The translations under genes and the position numbers were made by a program. A stretch of DNA of 64,000 nt, from contig CM072886.1 in the NCBI GenBank assembly GCA_037013685.1, positions 91,128,422 to 91,192,421 of the forward strand, in the 5' to 3' direction. This stretch comes from Acridotheres tristis. Taxonomy: Eukaryota > Chordata > Aves > Passeriformes > Sturnidae. Shown here in pieces: positions 49,907 to 64,000 of the stretch (the stretch's first letter is position 1; every line of letters starts with the position of its first letter). The notes below the pieces were generated by a model. The model was not told the origin of the DNA. It worked only from the letters and a program-made list of their open reading frames with translations, and searched no databases.

Positions 49907-52900
49907 CAGCAATACTATTTACTTCAAGCTCATAATTGCTCTCAATAAGCTTTGTTCTCTGAAAATTAATAATCAGCTGAAGCTGTGGGCTTGCTTCTTT
50001 AAAAATGCCCAATATTTTCCCTCTTTCTTTCACATGAAATACACAAATTCTGTAAAGATGTTTTGAAATAACAAACAGAATTGAAAATTATTCAAATTAA
50101 TTTCTTTGTCAGCTACATAAAGAAATCCAGGTCCAGAAAGGACCTTCTAGGTCAGTGTATTGCAGGCAATCACTGTAGAAAGATAAGGTACAGTCATGTC
50201 ATGCCTGTCAGTGTCATGGAGCAGCAGAAATTTCATCATTATGATTGAAACACCGCTTCCTTAGAAACATCGAATTTTATTTGCCTTTTGATAAGCCCAT
50301 TGTCCTAAGAGAATGGTGATCAAAAGTAATCCAACACACTTTTAATCTTGGAGAACACTTAAAGAATCTAAATAGGACGTGCTAAATCATTTCTGTGGTT
50401 CTCTACCTAGACTTTGACATTTCTGGTTTGATATGGTTATTTTCCTTGCTGGTATTTTGTAGGTGGAGAGCTGTTTCTGTATATTTGTGTGCGTGGGTAC
50501 ATGCATGCCCTTATTCTTCAGTTCAGGAAAACAGAAAGGTTTCAGATCAAATTTGGAACTATGACAAAAATATGTTAATAAATTTCTAGACGGTATAAAA
50601 TCAAATTCATATAAAAAAAAACCCCTTTGAAAATATCTTACTAACCAATAAGATCAGAGCTCTGACTGGATTTCCAAGATTTAAAACTCAAACCCCAAAT
50701 GAAAAGTTCACTGAGTACTTAACCTTACTTGTCAACTGCTCACCAGGCTAGACATCACCTGTGTAATTTTCCTATTAATTAATAAAGAAATTCAGTATTT
50801 TTATGACTTTCGTTTTAAAAATATGAGACTAGAGAATCAAAATTTCATCAATTCAGGCATCCAATCTGCTAATTGCAAGGTTATCTTTCATATGATTCTT
50901 TTAAATTCTCACATCATGTTGACTTTCCTTATCAAGGAATTTAAATACTGACCCATGAGGAGCATTCTTTGGATCTGCACAAAGGGCCCAAATCAGCAGC
51001 AAAGGATGCTGTTCTTTATATACCACCTCATTACTCATATGAGTCAATCTAGCAGGTAAAATGGGTGAAAAAAACCCAAGCACTTTCAAGACACTTATTT
51101 AAAAGAGCTTTCCAGTAATTTGTGTGAATGGGGGTGTTCTCTTAAAGTACACTCACTTGCACAAGGCTATGTTCTGTTGATTGTTCTATGCATTTTATAG
51201 GAATCAGTCATTAAAAACAAGGTCACCAGATAAAGCTGCTTTAAAGCTCTTGCTCACTTACTCACCTTGGCAGAAAAGGAATAAAAGCAAATTTTGATCA
51301 AGCTCTGCACTTACTTATGAGATCGATATACACTATTGAAATTTTAATGATGAGGCATTTTTTTAATGCTCGGAAATGACCTGATTTATGTGCCTTCTGT
51401 CAGGAATCTAAGCTTCAGAAGTAAACAACAATGATGAATTTAAGTCCTCTAAAATGGCCTTGAGAGGTCAACTATCCCTGCTGACTACCAAGGAAAACTA
51501 GACTACTCATCCATGTCAGAGCTCTATAGCACCTGACAGTATGCCACAGTCCTGAGAAGTAAAAACATAAATAGAAATAAGACCCTCTCAAGATCCCATA
51601 GGTTAAAACCCCTGATCAACCCAATTGCTCTCCCATATGTCAAAAGTTGGTGACAGTTTCTTGTAAACACACGGTCTATTGGAAAGATGACACACAAGTT
51701 ATAATTAGAGTGTGTTACATGGATGGATTCCAGGCTACTCACCTACTCCGTGTGCTTGCCTCCTGTAATGTGATGTCTGAAAATTAATGGAGCTATCTTT
51801 CAGATGAGTCTTTTATTTCCCAGCAAAATATATTTCTGGAGAACAGCTCCAGAATGATTCATTTCTATAACTGTGAGAACTCCATTTTCCTGTCAGTATT
51901 TATGAAAAGAATTGTCTTTACATTTTCCAGTCTGCCCTAGCAGAACTATGTCGAGGTGTGCATATTTTTTATTTCACAAAATCTCCGGTGAAGTGTTTGG
52001 ACCACTAAAACAAAACTGGTAAAAATTCCTCCAAGAAAATTTGTGATTAGCTCCTATTATTTCTTTTTTGTTCTTAATTATGCATTTTCTATTTTATTCA
52101 AGCAAAACATTTGTGTGTAAACATTGCTGCATGTGTGTCTAACTCCTGTGTTTGCTTGTGGCGCCAATTCACCAACTGAAGCCCTGTGAGCAGGTGTGTG
52201 ATGGCTACTGGTGAGTTCAGTGGTTTCAGTAGCAGTTTGCAGAAGACACTGGACTTATTTCTTCATATTAGTCTGCCTTCTGGCACTAATGGTTTATCTG
52301 GCTTTAACCTACCCAACTGAAAGCAAGATTGGACCAAAGGTGGTATTTTGATGATGCTATTCCTCATCCCATCATCTTCTCAGGTTGTAAAGGGTTACAT
52401 TTTTTAAGGACTCATACCTGATTTTCCTCTGCAGCTTCCAGTTCATGCTGCAACACATCAATTTCAGCTTGATCTCATCTTGATAATTATTTTACTCACC
52501 CTGTCTTGTTTGTTGGGATATAATAATTGCATTACTATTATGATGATGCTGATCCTTTGTGCTGCTTAGTAAAAGTCAGTGTTCCCCTCAGACTGGAAAA
52601 GACAAATTTCTTATCTGAAATTCAAATACAATGATCATGCTAACATATCTAGTGGTTTAGGTGCACTTCAGAAAATTCTGGCACCAGAGAGGTAATTCCT
52701 CAAAGAAGCTGCATAAGCAGGAGTAGTTGTTCTAAAACAGAACACTCGTTCTTCTCAAAATTTTGTCTCCATTTGTTAAACTTAAATAATAATTCAACTG
52801 AGAAAAAGGTCATGGTTGGTTTTTGGATTTTTTTGGTTTTGGGTGCTTTTTTGAGTAAGATTCTTCTCCTTGCAGATAAGGGCTAACGGGGTTTGCAGGC

Positions 52901-53639
52901 ATTGCTCAGCATAAAAAATGCCAGCAGTCCAGCATAGGATTTCAGATTCTGGAACCTAATAATATATGTTAATTCCAATGGTAAATGCAAAACAAGTTGA
53001 AAATACAACAGATCTATGATGCCTGAAGTTTTGTGAATCTAATCAAAGCACTTGTAGCTGCCTTCTTGCTAGAAGTAGTCTGTCAAGATCTGTCAAGACA
53101 GCTCTTTACATGCTTGCATGGTAGGGAGTGATTTGAGAACCAGACAATTGGGAAGGATATTTTTTTGAAGATGTACTTGACTCTCTTTTATAACCTTCGA
53201 AGAGGGCACTTAAGACCAATACATAACCATTGAGGAAATACTAATTACACCTAGGAATGTCTATGTACTTTAGAAACTTGGCTCCTTTTAAATTCTGCTG
53301 ACCTCCAAGTAAGTGATTGCACTGACTGTAGTGGGGTCTTGGATCAGTTATCTAAGTAAGCATCTCCTCCTTCCCTCTCTGTGTCAAAATACAGCAATCA
53401 GCAGCTCTGCTCCCAGAGAGCTGCTTACACAGAGACACTTGTTTCAGCAAGCAGGGTGCCATTGGCAATACATTCCAACTAGGAATACTTGAATTTTCTA
53501 GGAGATTTTTGCCCTGAGAGTTTCTTAATCTCTTAATTTGACTTCTCTGGTGAACTGCACGGGGGAGTGTGAGAGGTATCCTTAAAACAATTTTACTGAG
53601 CCTGCTGTAAAAAGGTTCTTTATGGAGCACGGGGAGAAG
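49907..53639. other. Intergenic, no gene recognised
   Basis: AT-rich, with one ancient CR1 trace at 50.13 kb and no credible coding frame. Confidence 0.65.
50130..50180 (-). mobile_element. Ancient CR1-like fragment, - strand
   Basis: CAGGTCCAGAAAGGACCTTCTAGGTCAGTG resembles the reverse complement of an old CR1 tail. Very short. Confidence 0.45.
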
Positions 53640-54150
53640 GGGGGAGAGGAAGAGGAAAGAAGGGAAGGGAAGGGAAGGGAAGGGAAGGGAAGGGAAGGGA
53701 AGGGAAGGGAAGGGAAGGGAAGGGAAGGGAAGGGAAGGAAGGGGAAGGAAGGGAAGGGAAGGGAAGGGAAGGGAAGGAAGGGAAGGGAAGGGAAGGGAAG
53801 GGAAGGGAAGGGAAGGGAAGGGAAGGGAAGGGAAGGGAAGGGAAGGGAAGGGAAGGAAAGGAAAGGAAAGGAAAGGAAAGGAAAGGAAAGGAAAGGAAAG
53901 GAAAGGAAAGGAAAGGAAAGGAAAGGAAAGGAAAGGAAAGGAAAGGAAAGGAAAGGAAAGGAAAGGAAAGGAAAGGAAAGGAAAGGAAAGGAAAGGAAAG
54001 GAAAGGAAAGGAAAGGAAAGGAAAGGAAAGGAAAGGAAAGGAAAGGAAAGGAAAGGAAAGGAAAGGAAAGGAAAGGAAAGGAAAGGAAAGGAAAGGAAAG
54101 GAAAGGAAAGGAAAGGAAAGGAAAGGAAAGGAAAGGAAAGGAAAGGAAAG
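53640..54150. repeat. Pentanucleotide array (GGGAA)n turning into (GGAAA)n
   Basis: After a short GGGGAGAGGAAGAGG lead-in, AAGGG-type units run from about 53660 to 53853 with a few GGAAGG slips near 53737-53782. They switch abruptly to AAAGG-type units from 53854 to 54150. The block is entirely purine on the plus strand. Long frames on both strands (KGKER-type and SFPFL-type) are artefacts of the repeat. Confidence 0.97.
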
Positions 54151-54987
54151 CTGGAGAGAGAGCTTATAAAGATCAGTTTACTGCATTTAGAGTTGGTCGC
54201 TATGAGCCCTCTCTTTAATCTCACTCCCTGTGGAGAGGACGTGATTTGATCAATCTGAAAAATCTGTAACCACCTATTAAGCTAATATTATTTAAGCGAT
54301 TCTCATTATAAAAGTTATTTCTGCTTTGGGTCATAGATAACAGAAATGTCCCTTCCTGCCTGTGCTTTTCAAAGTGTGATGCTTTCTACAGTGATTCATT
54401 TAATTAAATTTCTTTGCATATCTAAAGAAGGAAATTGAAAAGATATAGCTTATCTATCCTGTCACCAGATATTTTTAGAGTTCCGCACATTTTACTGACC
54501 TGCTAGAAAAATTAAAAAGGCATGGTAGCATTTTTTTATTTACTTAGTTGAATGTTCTTGCATATCTGACATGATCAAAATTTGTGCAGTCCTTCTGAAG
54601 AAGTTTTGTACAATTATTCATAGGAGATAAGGTCATTATCTTCATAGTCACCTGAAAAAAAAGTGATAATGCATTTCTTCTTTATTAATTATCAATTTCT
54701 CTAAAATCTCCATGATGGTAAAAAACACTTTTGTGTGATTCAGTTAAAAAAGGCCTACTGAGCAAATCTCACCCTATAGTCTGACTGGAAAATGTGTTTG
54801 ATATGCCATATTGGCTAAATTTATTTAGCAAAATATCCGGTCTAATAATGTGACAACTCCCAGCGAAGTTCCATTGTTACATAGGGGAGCAGAACAAAGA
54901 TTTTTTTCTGGTATTTGACAGCCCAACATTTGGTCTCCCTGGGGCTTGGGTTAGGGAAGGGAGAGGTTAAGATATAAAGCCAACATA

Positions 54988-55058
54988 ACTATATATAATA
55001 TTTTAATAATATCTTTAATAATATTTTAATTATATAATATTTTATATAATATTTTCCC
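54988..55058. repeat. AT-rich repeat (TATAATATTTTAAT-type)
   Basis: Alternating ATATAATATTTTAATAAT units, partly self-complementary, run for about 70 bases. They separate two non-AT-rich segments. Confidence 0.75.
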
Positions 55059-55890
55059 CCACGCCTGAATATTGGGCTCCATGTAAACTGGGACTGTAAA
55101 TGTGCCTTCCTTGGCTAGGTATGTAGAAAGAGAAGAGAGGGATATGTAGATAGAGAGGTAGAAGTAACCTAGCTTCTAGACACAGAGGAGCAGCTACTAG
55201 GGATTTTCCTTGTGAGGCTTTCTAAGATTACTTCAGGACCAGAAGAAGCATTCCCAGTGAGTAGGAGAGGGAGAAGGAGGTCCTTGCAGGAACTGTAGCA
55301 ATGACCACTTTTAAAGCGTGAGAATGAAATGGATTAAATGGATAGACAGTGACTTTCAGGATATTTTTTGTAAGGATTCTTTCTAGAAATTCAGGAAAAG
55401 AATCCTTTATTGATACTGTTTAATTGGCAGAACTATTCCAAAGGAGTATATTTTTAACCAAATACAGTTCCCTTGTTTACACATTCACACAAAGGCTGTG
55501 CTTTTCTCTGCACTGAACCATTCTCTGAGCCTTTGCAACAAATGATGAAGCATAAAATTATATATGCCATGGGAGTTTTTAATTCTTATTTACTGCCAGG
55601 AGCAAGCTGTCAGAATCAAATAATCTGAACACTCAGCATGTCAGAAAAGGTCCCCAAACCAGTTTGATATCAGTGCGTTCTCCACCTGTTAATTTCAGAT
55701 GTATCTTGTTTTTACAACAGGATGAAGGAACGCTGTTATGGATGTGATTTTCTACACTTGATCATTTTGGAGTCAATTCTGGTTTCCATCTCAGAATTCC
55801 CAGTGCCAAAGGCATGCCTTATTTTCTCTTGAAGTCAGAGCTAGCTAAAGTGTTAACTACAGGCTATGTGAACAGTTGCAAGTCTGAGAA

Positions 55891-55948
<58 letters not shown>
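55891..55948. repeat. (GATA)n microsatellite
   Basis: About 14 uninterrupted ATAG/GATA units end in GATGGATGA. It is a clean short tandem repeat in intergenic DNA. Confidence 0.97.
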
Positions 55949-58900
55949 GGATGACTTGTGTATCTAACATATAGTTTAATAAAGCATCCTGTGTCTTCAA
56001 AAGGCTTAGAGACAGAAGGCTGTACTTCCTCCTACTGTTTTGTCTGTCTGTTTGAAACCTGACTCACATTTTTATCTATGTGAGATTCTTCAAACATTCT
56101 TATGTATATATATATATGATTATGTGAGTCAAAACAACTACTGTCAAAACTCACAGACAAAGAATTTCTTTTTGGAAATGTATTCCTGCTATATTTTAGC
56201 AGTGAACATTGTGCTATCACCTTCAAAGACAGATGGGATCTTGAATTCTTGCTTTCTACCAAGCAGCAAATAATACAAATGAAGACTAGATGGTAATGAT
56301 ACAGAAATGTGGCAAGTATATGGAGAATTATGTTGCAGGAAAATCCAATTTAGGATGCATATATATATATAAGCACAAGATATTGCTTTTATCTATATAA
56401 GCAATCCATATCCATATAATTTATCCATGGGCACCAAAGGAGGATTTTATCCTTTTTGCTGCTTAGTGCGAATTTACCTGATACTGAATTCTTATTCCTT
56501 TCTCTGCATATTTGCCATAATGAAAACATGGCTGAAAAATAATTCCTAAATCATATCCCTGATAAAGTTTTCATTATTTCTCTTGGTGAGTTCTGCCTAC
56601 TGCAGATCAAATTAGCAAGAAAAGTAGTCCTACTACATAGGACTACCATATTTAACAGAGTGCATATAGTGGCTGTTTCTCTGGTAGCATTGGTGAAACA
56701 GTGGCAATTTTTGTACAAAAAGAGTACTTTGAAAAAAATCTTTATGATGTATAATCAATTAATGTGCAATTGGTTAATTGCAGCACTGTGAAAGTTGAAG
56801 TGCCAGGATAATGCTGTTTTCTACAGAGCTTCATGGAAAGAAGTTGGCTTTTGTAGAGGAACTGGTTTTATAAGGAACAGCAGGATTCTAATTCAAAATC
56901 GGAGTAATCACATATGATTTACAGCTTTTAATTTAGTCTTGTTTATAACTCAAAATACCTGCCTCAGCCTGCTTTGTCCCCACAGAGGTTTATATCTTTG
57001 GGGTTTTAAACCTTTGTTCATTGAAGAGGACATTTTGGAAACAGTCAGAGGGTTTATCAAACTTCCGAGTACATTAGAAGACTACACACTCATTCAAAGT
57101 GCCTATAATAAAAACATTTCCTCTGAAGTCTTGATGGGAATTGCAGTAAAAGAAATCTTTTTTCTTTATTTTCAGAGCTATTATAAGGAAATCAATAATA
57201 TATGATGGGGACATTTAAAATAAATGTTAAAAAGCCTGGAATAATGGAAACCATTCTTCATGCTGACACTATTTTAAAAAAAATGTTCCAACAGAAATAA
57301 TAGTTTTCACACCAACTAGCAGTCCATGAATGTCTTTTGTGTACATATACAAATGTGGACTGTCTTTTCTTTAGGAAGCAAAATTTTTCTCTAAGAATAA
57401 TACTTAACGCTAGATGTAAACTCTTACAGTTAAAGCAAGCATCAATTAGTGTTATTATTTTAATTTTACAGCCACCAGCATCTCATTTCAATGTATAATC
57501 TGAGATCTTCATTTTTCTTGAGCTATTTACACAGAATTTCTTCATTTTTGGGTGAAATCAGAGGGATTTCTCATGCTTGTTTGATAAGAAACAGTTTCCC
57601 ATGATTTAGTTTCCCTTGCTTTCAAATCAGGGTAATAGTTTTCACAAAATATTTTAAGTCTTAATTTTGATTTTCTAAACAGCATTTCATGAATACTCTG
57701 CTTTTAAGGATTATTTATTATCAGTTAAAACATTGACTTTTTGTGTCATTAATTTTTTTCACATTGTCAATTTTTTTTGTAAATGGAAGCAAAGCCAATT
57801 TTAAAAACATCTTTCTCACAGAAAGGATAACAGACTTTCACCTAATAGTTAATTAAAAAAAAAATTAAAGAAGGAAGCATTTTACTTTTGATTTATTTCT
57901 TTTATTATAATATTTCATACCATATTATGGTAGAGGGAAAGTGCCTGGTGCAGCACAGCAGGTACAGAGTGTGGCAGGGCCCTGCATGCCTGCTGAGAGC
58001 AGGGCTCTTTCCCCTCTTTTTTTGTCAAGTACACAGCAAATGCTACAATTTATGGTGCCAAACTCTTTAGATTATTTTTCTTATGCATCTTTTGCTATAC
58101 TGTATTCCTATTTGTTTAGCATGTTGGCACCATGGGGCAGCGTCAAGTAAAGGTTGCTATTGCAATTTAACCTGTTTCCAAGCAAAGACACCAAGCTTTT
58201 TCCACATACTGAGCTTTGTTCGAAAGAAATCAAGTGAATTCACACGTTCCCTCAGCTCAAAGCACAACATCCATCTTCGGAGTACATCATCACAGAGAAC
58301 AGCATGTTCTCTGTTCCATGTGAATCTACTGCTTGTACTAGAACATAAAACATTACGAATTTCTTTGGAGGGGAAGCTCTTTTAAAAGTGTCCTGAAGAT
58401 AGCTGACATAACTTTATTCATGTGCTTGATGCCTAACAAAAATTATTTAAGCTCTGCTGTGATGAAGGCTGTTTTTACATTGTCTAAAATAACCTGTACC
58501 AGTTGCAAATGAGTATTTTCCAACTCCATGGTTGTCACAGAATGTGGATCAAACCCTGTATCACATGAGAGGGAAAACATCCAAGAGGTGGGATAAACAC
58601 TCAGCATGTGACGTGACAAATGCATGCAGGTTTATTTTGCAGAGTAGTCACGAGCATTTACCACAGGTAAAGACAAATGGTGATGATTAATTTCTCTTCC
58701 AACAGAAAATAATTTTCCAATTATTTTCCTAGAATGTTCACAACAGAGTTCATTTGCAGCACCTGCCTCCCAGATTTATTTTACTCCCATACAAGATTTT
58801 ATCTAAGGAAAGTAAATGTCCCCTGGCTATGTTGAAGGCTCATCCACTGCGTATTCCTGGCTACTCTGCAGCCACAGCTAACTGCTGACATGACCCACAT

Positions 58901-59832
58901 ATGGGGGTTTCTTATGCAGAACTCTTTTATCAGAGAAATTTTGGCCTGCTCTTAATACAAGGACAATGTCTTCCTGCCACCCTCAAAATTATGCTCATTC
59001 ACAGGGTGATATAAACAGTGTCTCTTGGTATGTCTCCTTCAATAACTGAGAATAAAAGAATTGGTACCACATGAACTTCCCATTATTGCTCCTACTGCTG
59101 CCACAGTCCCTGCACTGCTTCTCAAATGAACCCCATGCACTAATTCTTCTGCCTGAGACATCCAGTATCCCATGAATATATGAAGGATGATATTAGCATC
59201 ATTCAATAGAGAGGTTTCTAATATTCCCGGGTTTTCCAAGCAAAAATCCCCCCTCCCCTTCCATTCTTTAAAGAGAATGTTTTACAGGGGTGTTATAGAT
59301 AAAGTAAAAAAGAACATGCATCAACGTGTGAATTTTACATCTAAACTGATGCAATCACGACTGGTTTTGATTCACATGCTAACCCTGTGCCAAATCGTCA
59401 TGAGTGTTTATGTGTGGATATGCACAAACATACACTAGCTCTAAATTTTGGTGAGTTTTGTTTTATGGCAATCATAAAGACATGCTCAGGCCAGTAAGGA
59501 ATGAGAGCACGTTCATGAATCATTGATCAGTCTCAGTGCAGACCCAGAACTTTCTTTTGCTAGTATGCCCAGATGGGCTATTACTGTTACAGGGAAGTGA
59601 TATAGAGAAGGAGAATGGTGCTGAGCCAGACAAAGATAACAGGAGCAGCTTTTGCCTTGGGAACAGTGGGGTCCATCCCATCAAAACCTCATACTTCTTA
59701 CTAAATGCCTTTTTTTCCATTCTATCTTAATGGTAACATGTGCATAGCACAATACAAGTTGTAAGTAGGAGGCAATATGCCACAATAAATGCAAAATGTC
59801 AGACGTTTCAGCATGACCAGCATGCACTTTCC

Positions 59833-59863
<31 letters not shown>
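59833..59863. repeat. (AT)n followed by poly-T
   Basis: About eight AT units run directly into about 16 T. Simple repeat. Confidence 0.9.
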
Positions 59864-62800
59864 AACTGGTGTTTTAATGTATCATAAAGTTCCCATGCCT
59901 TTATCCACCTGCACAGTATCTCTATTCCAGAAATTTTCTGGCTATTCTCAAGCTTTCAGAGATGAGCCTGTGGCAATTCAGTCAATGCAAAAATGTTGCA
60001 GAAGAAAATTACAAGGCCTTTTATGAGGTTATGGCTCTTTTCTCTGGTTTCCAAAACAGAAAAGCTTAACTCTGAAGTTTGATTTGTCTTCTCATTGTAT
60101 TACTGTTAGGAATAGCACATATTGTTCTTGCTTTGTGCTCTGCTGTTCACTGAAATATCAATTGTGTTATGCTTGCACAGATTTGCAGTTGTGCACAAAT
60201 CTACTCTTGTGTTTTCTGCTGAGAGCTTCACCAGTCAAAATGTGTTAGAGTTGCCACTGAGGATACTTCATTCTAACTAGCTTCTAGTGAAACACCATTC
60301 TTTTCTTCTGTTGAGGTGGCTCATAGGGGGTTTTACAGCTTTATGGAAAGACTGTTTTCATTCTCTATGTCTTCTAATCAAAACTAATAAGGAAACAAAA
60401 CAAAAGAGACAACTTAAGGGCTGGTTACTGCATCCAGCTCCCTCCTGTAGTGTGCTTAGCAATTGCACACATCCTTTCATTGCCATCATGTGTGGTACGA
60501 GAGAGTAAGGGCAGGCAGCATTCTTTTGACAGTGATATAATAAAGAACCCAGACATAATGGATATTGTCCAGTTTCAACATTGCAGTGGTGCAGATCAAC
60601 TGCAACGAAACTACAAGGGACAATGAAAACATCAGAAATCCAGGGGAAAGGGGATAGAACCAGGCAAATGTTACTTTGTGTGTTTTTAGTGGTCACTATC
60701 CTCAGAGGCATTAATGAGTGATTTAGACAAGCTTATATGGTGTCCTGTCAAAGGGAAACTGCATTTCAGCAGTTTCTCTCTCTGGAAAGGGAAACGACTG
60801 CAGCTGTGCAGTCACAGTACAGCTGTCTTGAATTGCACGATTCCCCTAGCAAATATAGAAGTCCCACCTGTGAATTGGTCTATAAAAACCACTAAGATTC
60901 TCCTTGATTTCTGTGGAATTAGGGAACAGTTGTTGGCAGAATCAGCAGTATCATAAATAGGCAGATGGTTCGGTAAGTAGCAGAGAGGGAGTATTGCTGT
61001 ACTCCTTTCCTAATTTAGTATGAAAAGTAGGGTTTTTGTCTGTACTTGTACATAGATCCGCCTGCATTCCCTGAATTGAATGAAATATGCTCAGTCTCTT
61101 GATTTCTATTTCTACTATGTAGATTATTTTGTGCAGTTGGTCTCTAAAGCTCAGCATAGCTCCTTTGAAACTGAGCTAAGAATGTCATGTTAATGTTAGA
61201 TTCCTCTTGCCTACAGCAGGGAACCTCTTCACTAGCATCAGCCCTAACAATGTACAAATCCAAAGGGTTCAAAAATAATTCAGCTAACGCAGTTAGAAAA
61301 TAAAACAATTACGGAAGTTTTAAAGATCTTTTATGCCTAATTATTTGAAACCATATCCTGCTCGTAGACTGATGTTAGAGGAAGTTAAATAAAGTTAATT
61401 AGCAGGTATTTTGGCATTCTGCTCAGTTTAATTCTGTGGCCACATCCTGCAAGGTCAGAATATCCAGAGGTTAGTAATGAAAAAGATTTGGAAAATTCTG
61501 TCTTGTCTGAGTGGCTGTCATAAGCAATTTTCCTTACACCATTGCTGTACATATTATTTTACAAGTTACCTGACTAGACTTTGCTGTCAGAGATGCAAGC
61601 GGTCACTCAGTCACACTGCTAAGGCGGGGAAATAGGAGGAACATTTTTTATAATTATTCAATTACTTAGAGAAAACAACAATAAAGCCACAGCCTTGGAG
61701 GGGTATTCTGTTGCTTGACTCACCTCAGCCTCTTTGAGGTGATTGCAATGACAAAATACCCATCAGGAGATGGTCAGGATGATCTGTGCTCCCAGGTGGA
61801 ATAATGGTGCAGAAATATTGGCTTATCAAACCCAGGGGGTGACAGATTATAGTGTGCACACTATACATATACAGTCCCTGGAACAGATAGTACATCTGAT
61901 AAAAAGAGGTAGGACTACTCTAAATCCAAAGGAACATCTCTCTTTTGAGTACTCCCTAGAAGCCTGGTGCTAGACTCCTGAATGAGTTCACAGCAGCCTA
62001 AGCAAGCAGTCACATGTTAAAAAGCCTGAAGCACCAGATATATTTGGTGCACATGGTTCTTCCATGTTTCAGTTTTGCAGAAACACCAGAAGCAAATGGC
62101 ATAGAGTTGTGCTTTCATCAAACATCTAAATTTATGCAGTGGGACAATTCTGCTACAGGGCAGGTCCCCACAGCCATGTGGGTCTTACCAGATCTCTCTC
62201 TAACTTCCCACTGCAGCAGGCCAGAGAGCAGGAATCAGTTATTCTGTGCCAGCTGCATGTAGCAGATTCTGGACAAGCCCTTCACTCACATGCTTTGTGT
62301 AAAGCCATGTTACAATTCCTTTAGCTCCTTCTATGACCTATTTAATAAAGATCTGTTCTCTTTACTGGGGATAGGTGGTAGGAACATGATTTTATACCTC
62401 AGCCAAAAGACAAATCCAATTTGCTGTGGCTGGTAGGACAATCTCTCCCACAGGATCATCTACTCAAAGGACAGCAGTCTTCCCCTCACTCAGCAGTTAT
62501 TCCTTCTCCTAAACCAACTTGTTTCCATCTCTCACTTGCTCAATAACTCACAGCATGCACAATGAAAGCCAAAATATCCTGCAGAAGAACAAACAAATGG
62601 AAAAATCCCAGACTGGCAATGCAATTTCATTCCCTGATAACATTGCATAAAATTGCGAATCTAGGGTCCAGTAGAACAAATGATTTTTGTAGGATGAAGC
62701 ACCCAGCACAGAAAACTACACCAGCTCCAGCCTCCAACTCCATCAGCTTGACTTCTTCACGCATGCCACATTTCATGGTTGACCATGCATCTGATAACTT

Positions 62801-64000
62801 CGTGGGCTTCAGTGGAGCTGCATTTCTTGTTCCAAGGTAATACTCCTTCCTCTGTACATTCCTTTATTTTGTTCTATGTTGGAAGAGCCTCCTGTGCTGG
62901 AGGAACTAGGTTCTGTTACAACCAGAGCTTCAGAAATCTCACAAAAAACTTTCTTTGTCATTCTGTTTTAATAAATGTTGACATGCAATAGCAACATAGC
63001 ACAGTGGAGGAAATATGTGATTCTGGAGATAACTGGTAATATTTGCTTTCTTATGTTTGTGTGTATAAATGTATATATATGCATGTACATATCTTTTTCT
63101 AATGTTTATATGTCATAGACTTCTCATGCATTTGAACCCCTACGTAGGAGCTTTCACTGAGGATTTTTCTGACTATCTCCAAGCTTGTAGAAGACAGGCT
63201 TGTGGGAATTAGGACTGATGAGGAAAAGGGGCTTGAGAAAATCACAAAGTGATCTTTTACAAGAGAACAGCCCTTTTCTTCTCCCGTGTTTCAAAGCATA
63301 GCAACTAAATACTTTAATCTGGGTAATATTATCTTGGTAATGAGTGACCTATATTGGTCTTATTTTCTATAATGGTATTCTCATAACCCTCCACTATTTG
63401 CACACATATGCATGAATCTATGCAGAATTTTATAAGATCTGGTAAAAAACACTAGCACAACTACCACAGAAAAGGAAATTTTGGTTGTCATAGTGTTCAG
63501 ATTTAAACTTTTCTTTAGTAAGTAGAACTACGGATAGATCTCATATTCATTTCTGGATCTTAATTCGTGCACTACATGCCTTTTGAGTGATGTACTGTAC
63601 TTTTTAGGATAAGCATATCTTGGGGGCTGTGATATGGTTTTTTTTAAGTAAATATTACACAGTATAGTCATTGGATCTGCATTATGTTACTAGAAACATC
63701 TGCAGATCTTAAATTCTCTCTAATCTTATTATTTTTCCTGACAGCTATAAACTGATGCTTCAAAATGTAACATTTACCACAGGCAAAAATGTTTCTTCTC
63801 ACCAAATAGAATTCTTCTGCCAGAGAAATAGTCCTGTGACAACAGCAGTAAGGTAGGGTTTGTGGTGCTGCTGTGCTCAAGAGGAAATAGAAATAATTTA
63901 TGATTCTTGTTAAAGTTCCAAACTCTCAGTCCTCTACTGTGACCTTTCAGATACTAGTGGATTTTTTTCTTAAAAGTCATCAATGGTTCGTGTCACTTGA

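Larger units (their letters stand above)
54151..64000. other. Intergenic, no gene recognised
   Basis: AT-rich, with GATA, AT and T simple repeats. The longest frames (100-117 codons near 58.1 and 60.4-60.7 kb) have no recognised motif. A possible degraded fragment near 61.77-61.97 kb was considered and not supported. Confidence 0.65.

Noticed and set aside
53352..54224. Open frames of 198 and 290 codons (KGKER and SFPFL types)
   Set aside because: Artefact of the purine pentanucleotide array, which lacks stop codons.
54880..55080. Possible second LTR pieces around the AT-rich tract
   Set aside because: Only short phrases near 54920 and 55060 looked familiar; no terminal ends or continuous match.
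61770..61973. 67-codon frame that looked protein-like
   Set aside because: Frame breaks on both sides and no family could be named; a degraded retroelement is possible but not supported.

Overview
The window looks like nuclear DNA from a bird. It is AT-rich and almost gene-free. It carries CR1 LINE 3' ends in both orientations, two solo-LTR-like pieces of avian endogenous retroviruses, and long simple repeats. Neoaves, perhaps a passerine, is my best guess; the species cannot be read from the sequence.

One protein-coding gene is clear: galanin receptor 1 (GALR1) on the minus strand, with three coding exons. Exon 1 (31996-32697) encodes the N-terminus through TM5. Exon 2 (24890-24955) encodes the third intracellular loop. 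Exon 3 (21111-21428) encodes TM6, TM7 and the C-tail. The exons join in phase 0 with GT/AG splice sites and give an intact 361-residue class A GPCR with the DRY and NPxxY motifs and the residues known to contact galanin. A CpG-rich island covers exon 1 and the presumed promoter and includes a 15-unit CAG/CTG tract. Two candidate poly(A) signals lie 203 and 378 bases beyond the stop codon.

Layout: 1-20700 is the 3' flank, with CR1 fragments, an ERV-type LTR at about 14.2-15.06 kb and a CR1 3' end at about 19.15-19.98 kb. 20700-33460 is GALR1 and its promoter; intron 1 holds a TTTC/TTCC tract of about 750 bp. 33460-64000 is the 5' flank. It holds an exon-like open segment at 37324-37731, a small CpG-bearing islet at 42.05 kb with a CTCF-like motif, an ERVL-type LTR at 49.35-49.9 kb, a pentanucleotide array of about 490 bp (AAGGG turning into AAAGG) at 53.66-54.15 kb, and a GATA array at 55.9 kb. 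I found no tRNA, rRNA, CRISPR array, operon or other multi-gene system. The long translations over the simple repeats are artefacts.

The most useful leads are the unassigned exon-like segment 37324-37731, the two large homopurine/homopyrimidine arrays, and the CTG tract in the putative GALR1 leader.
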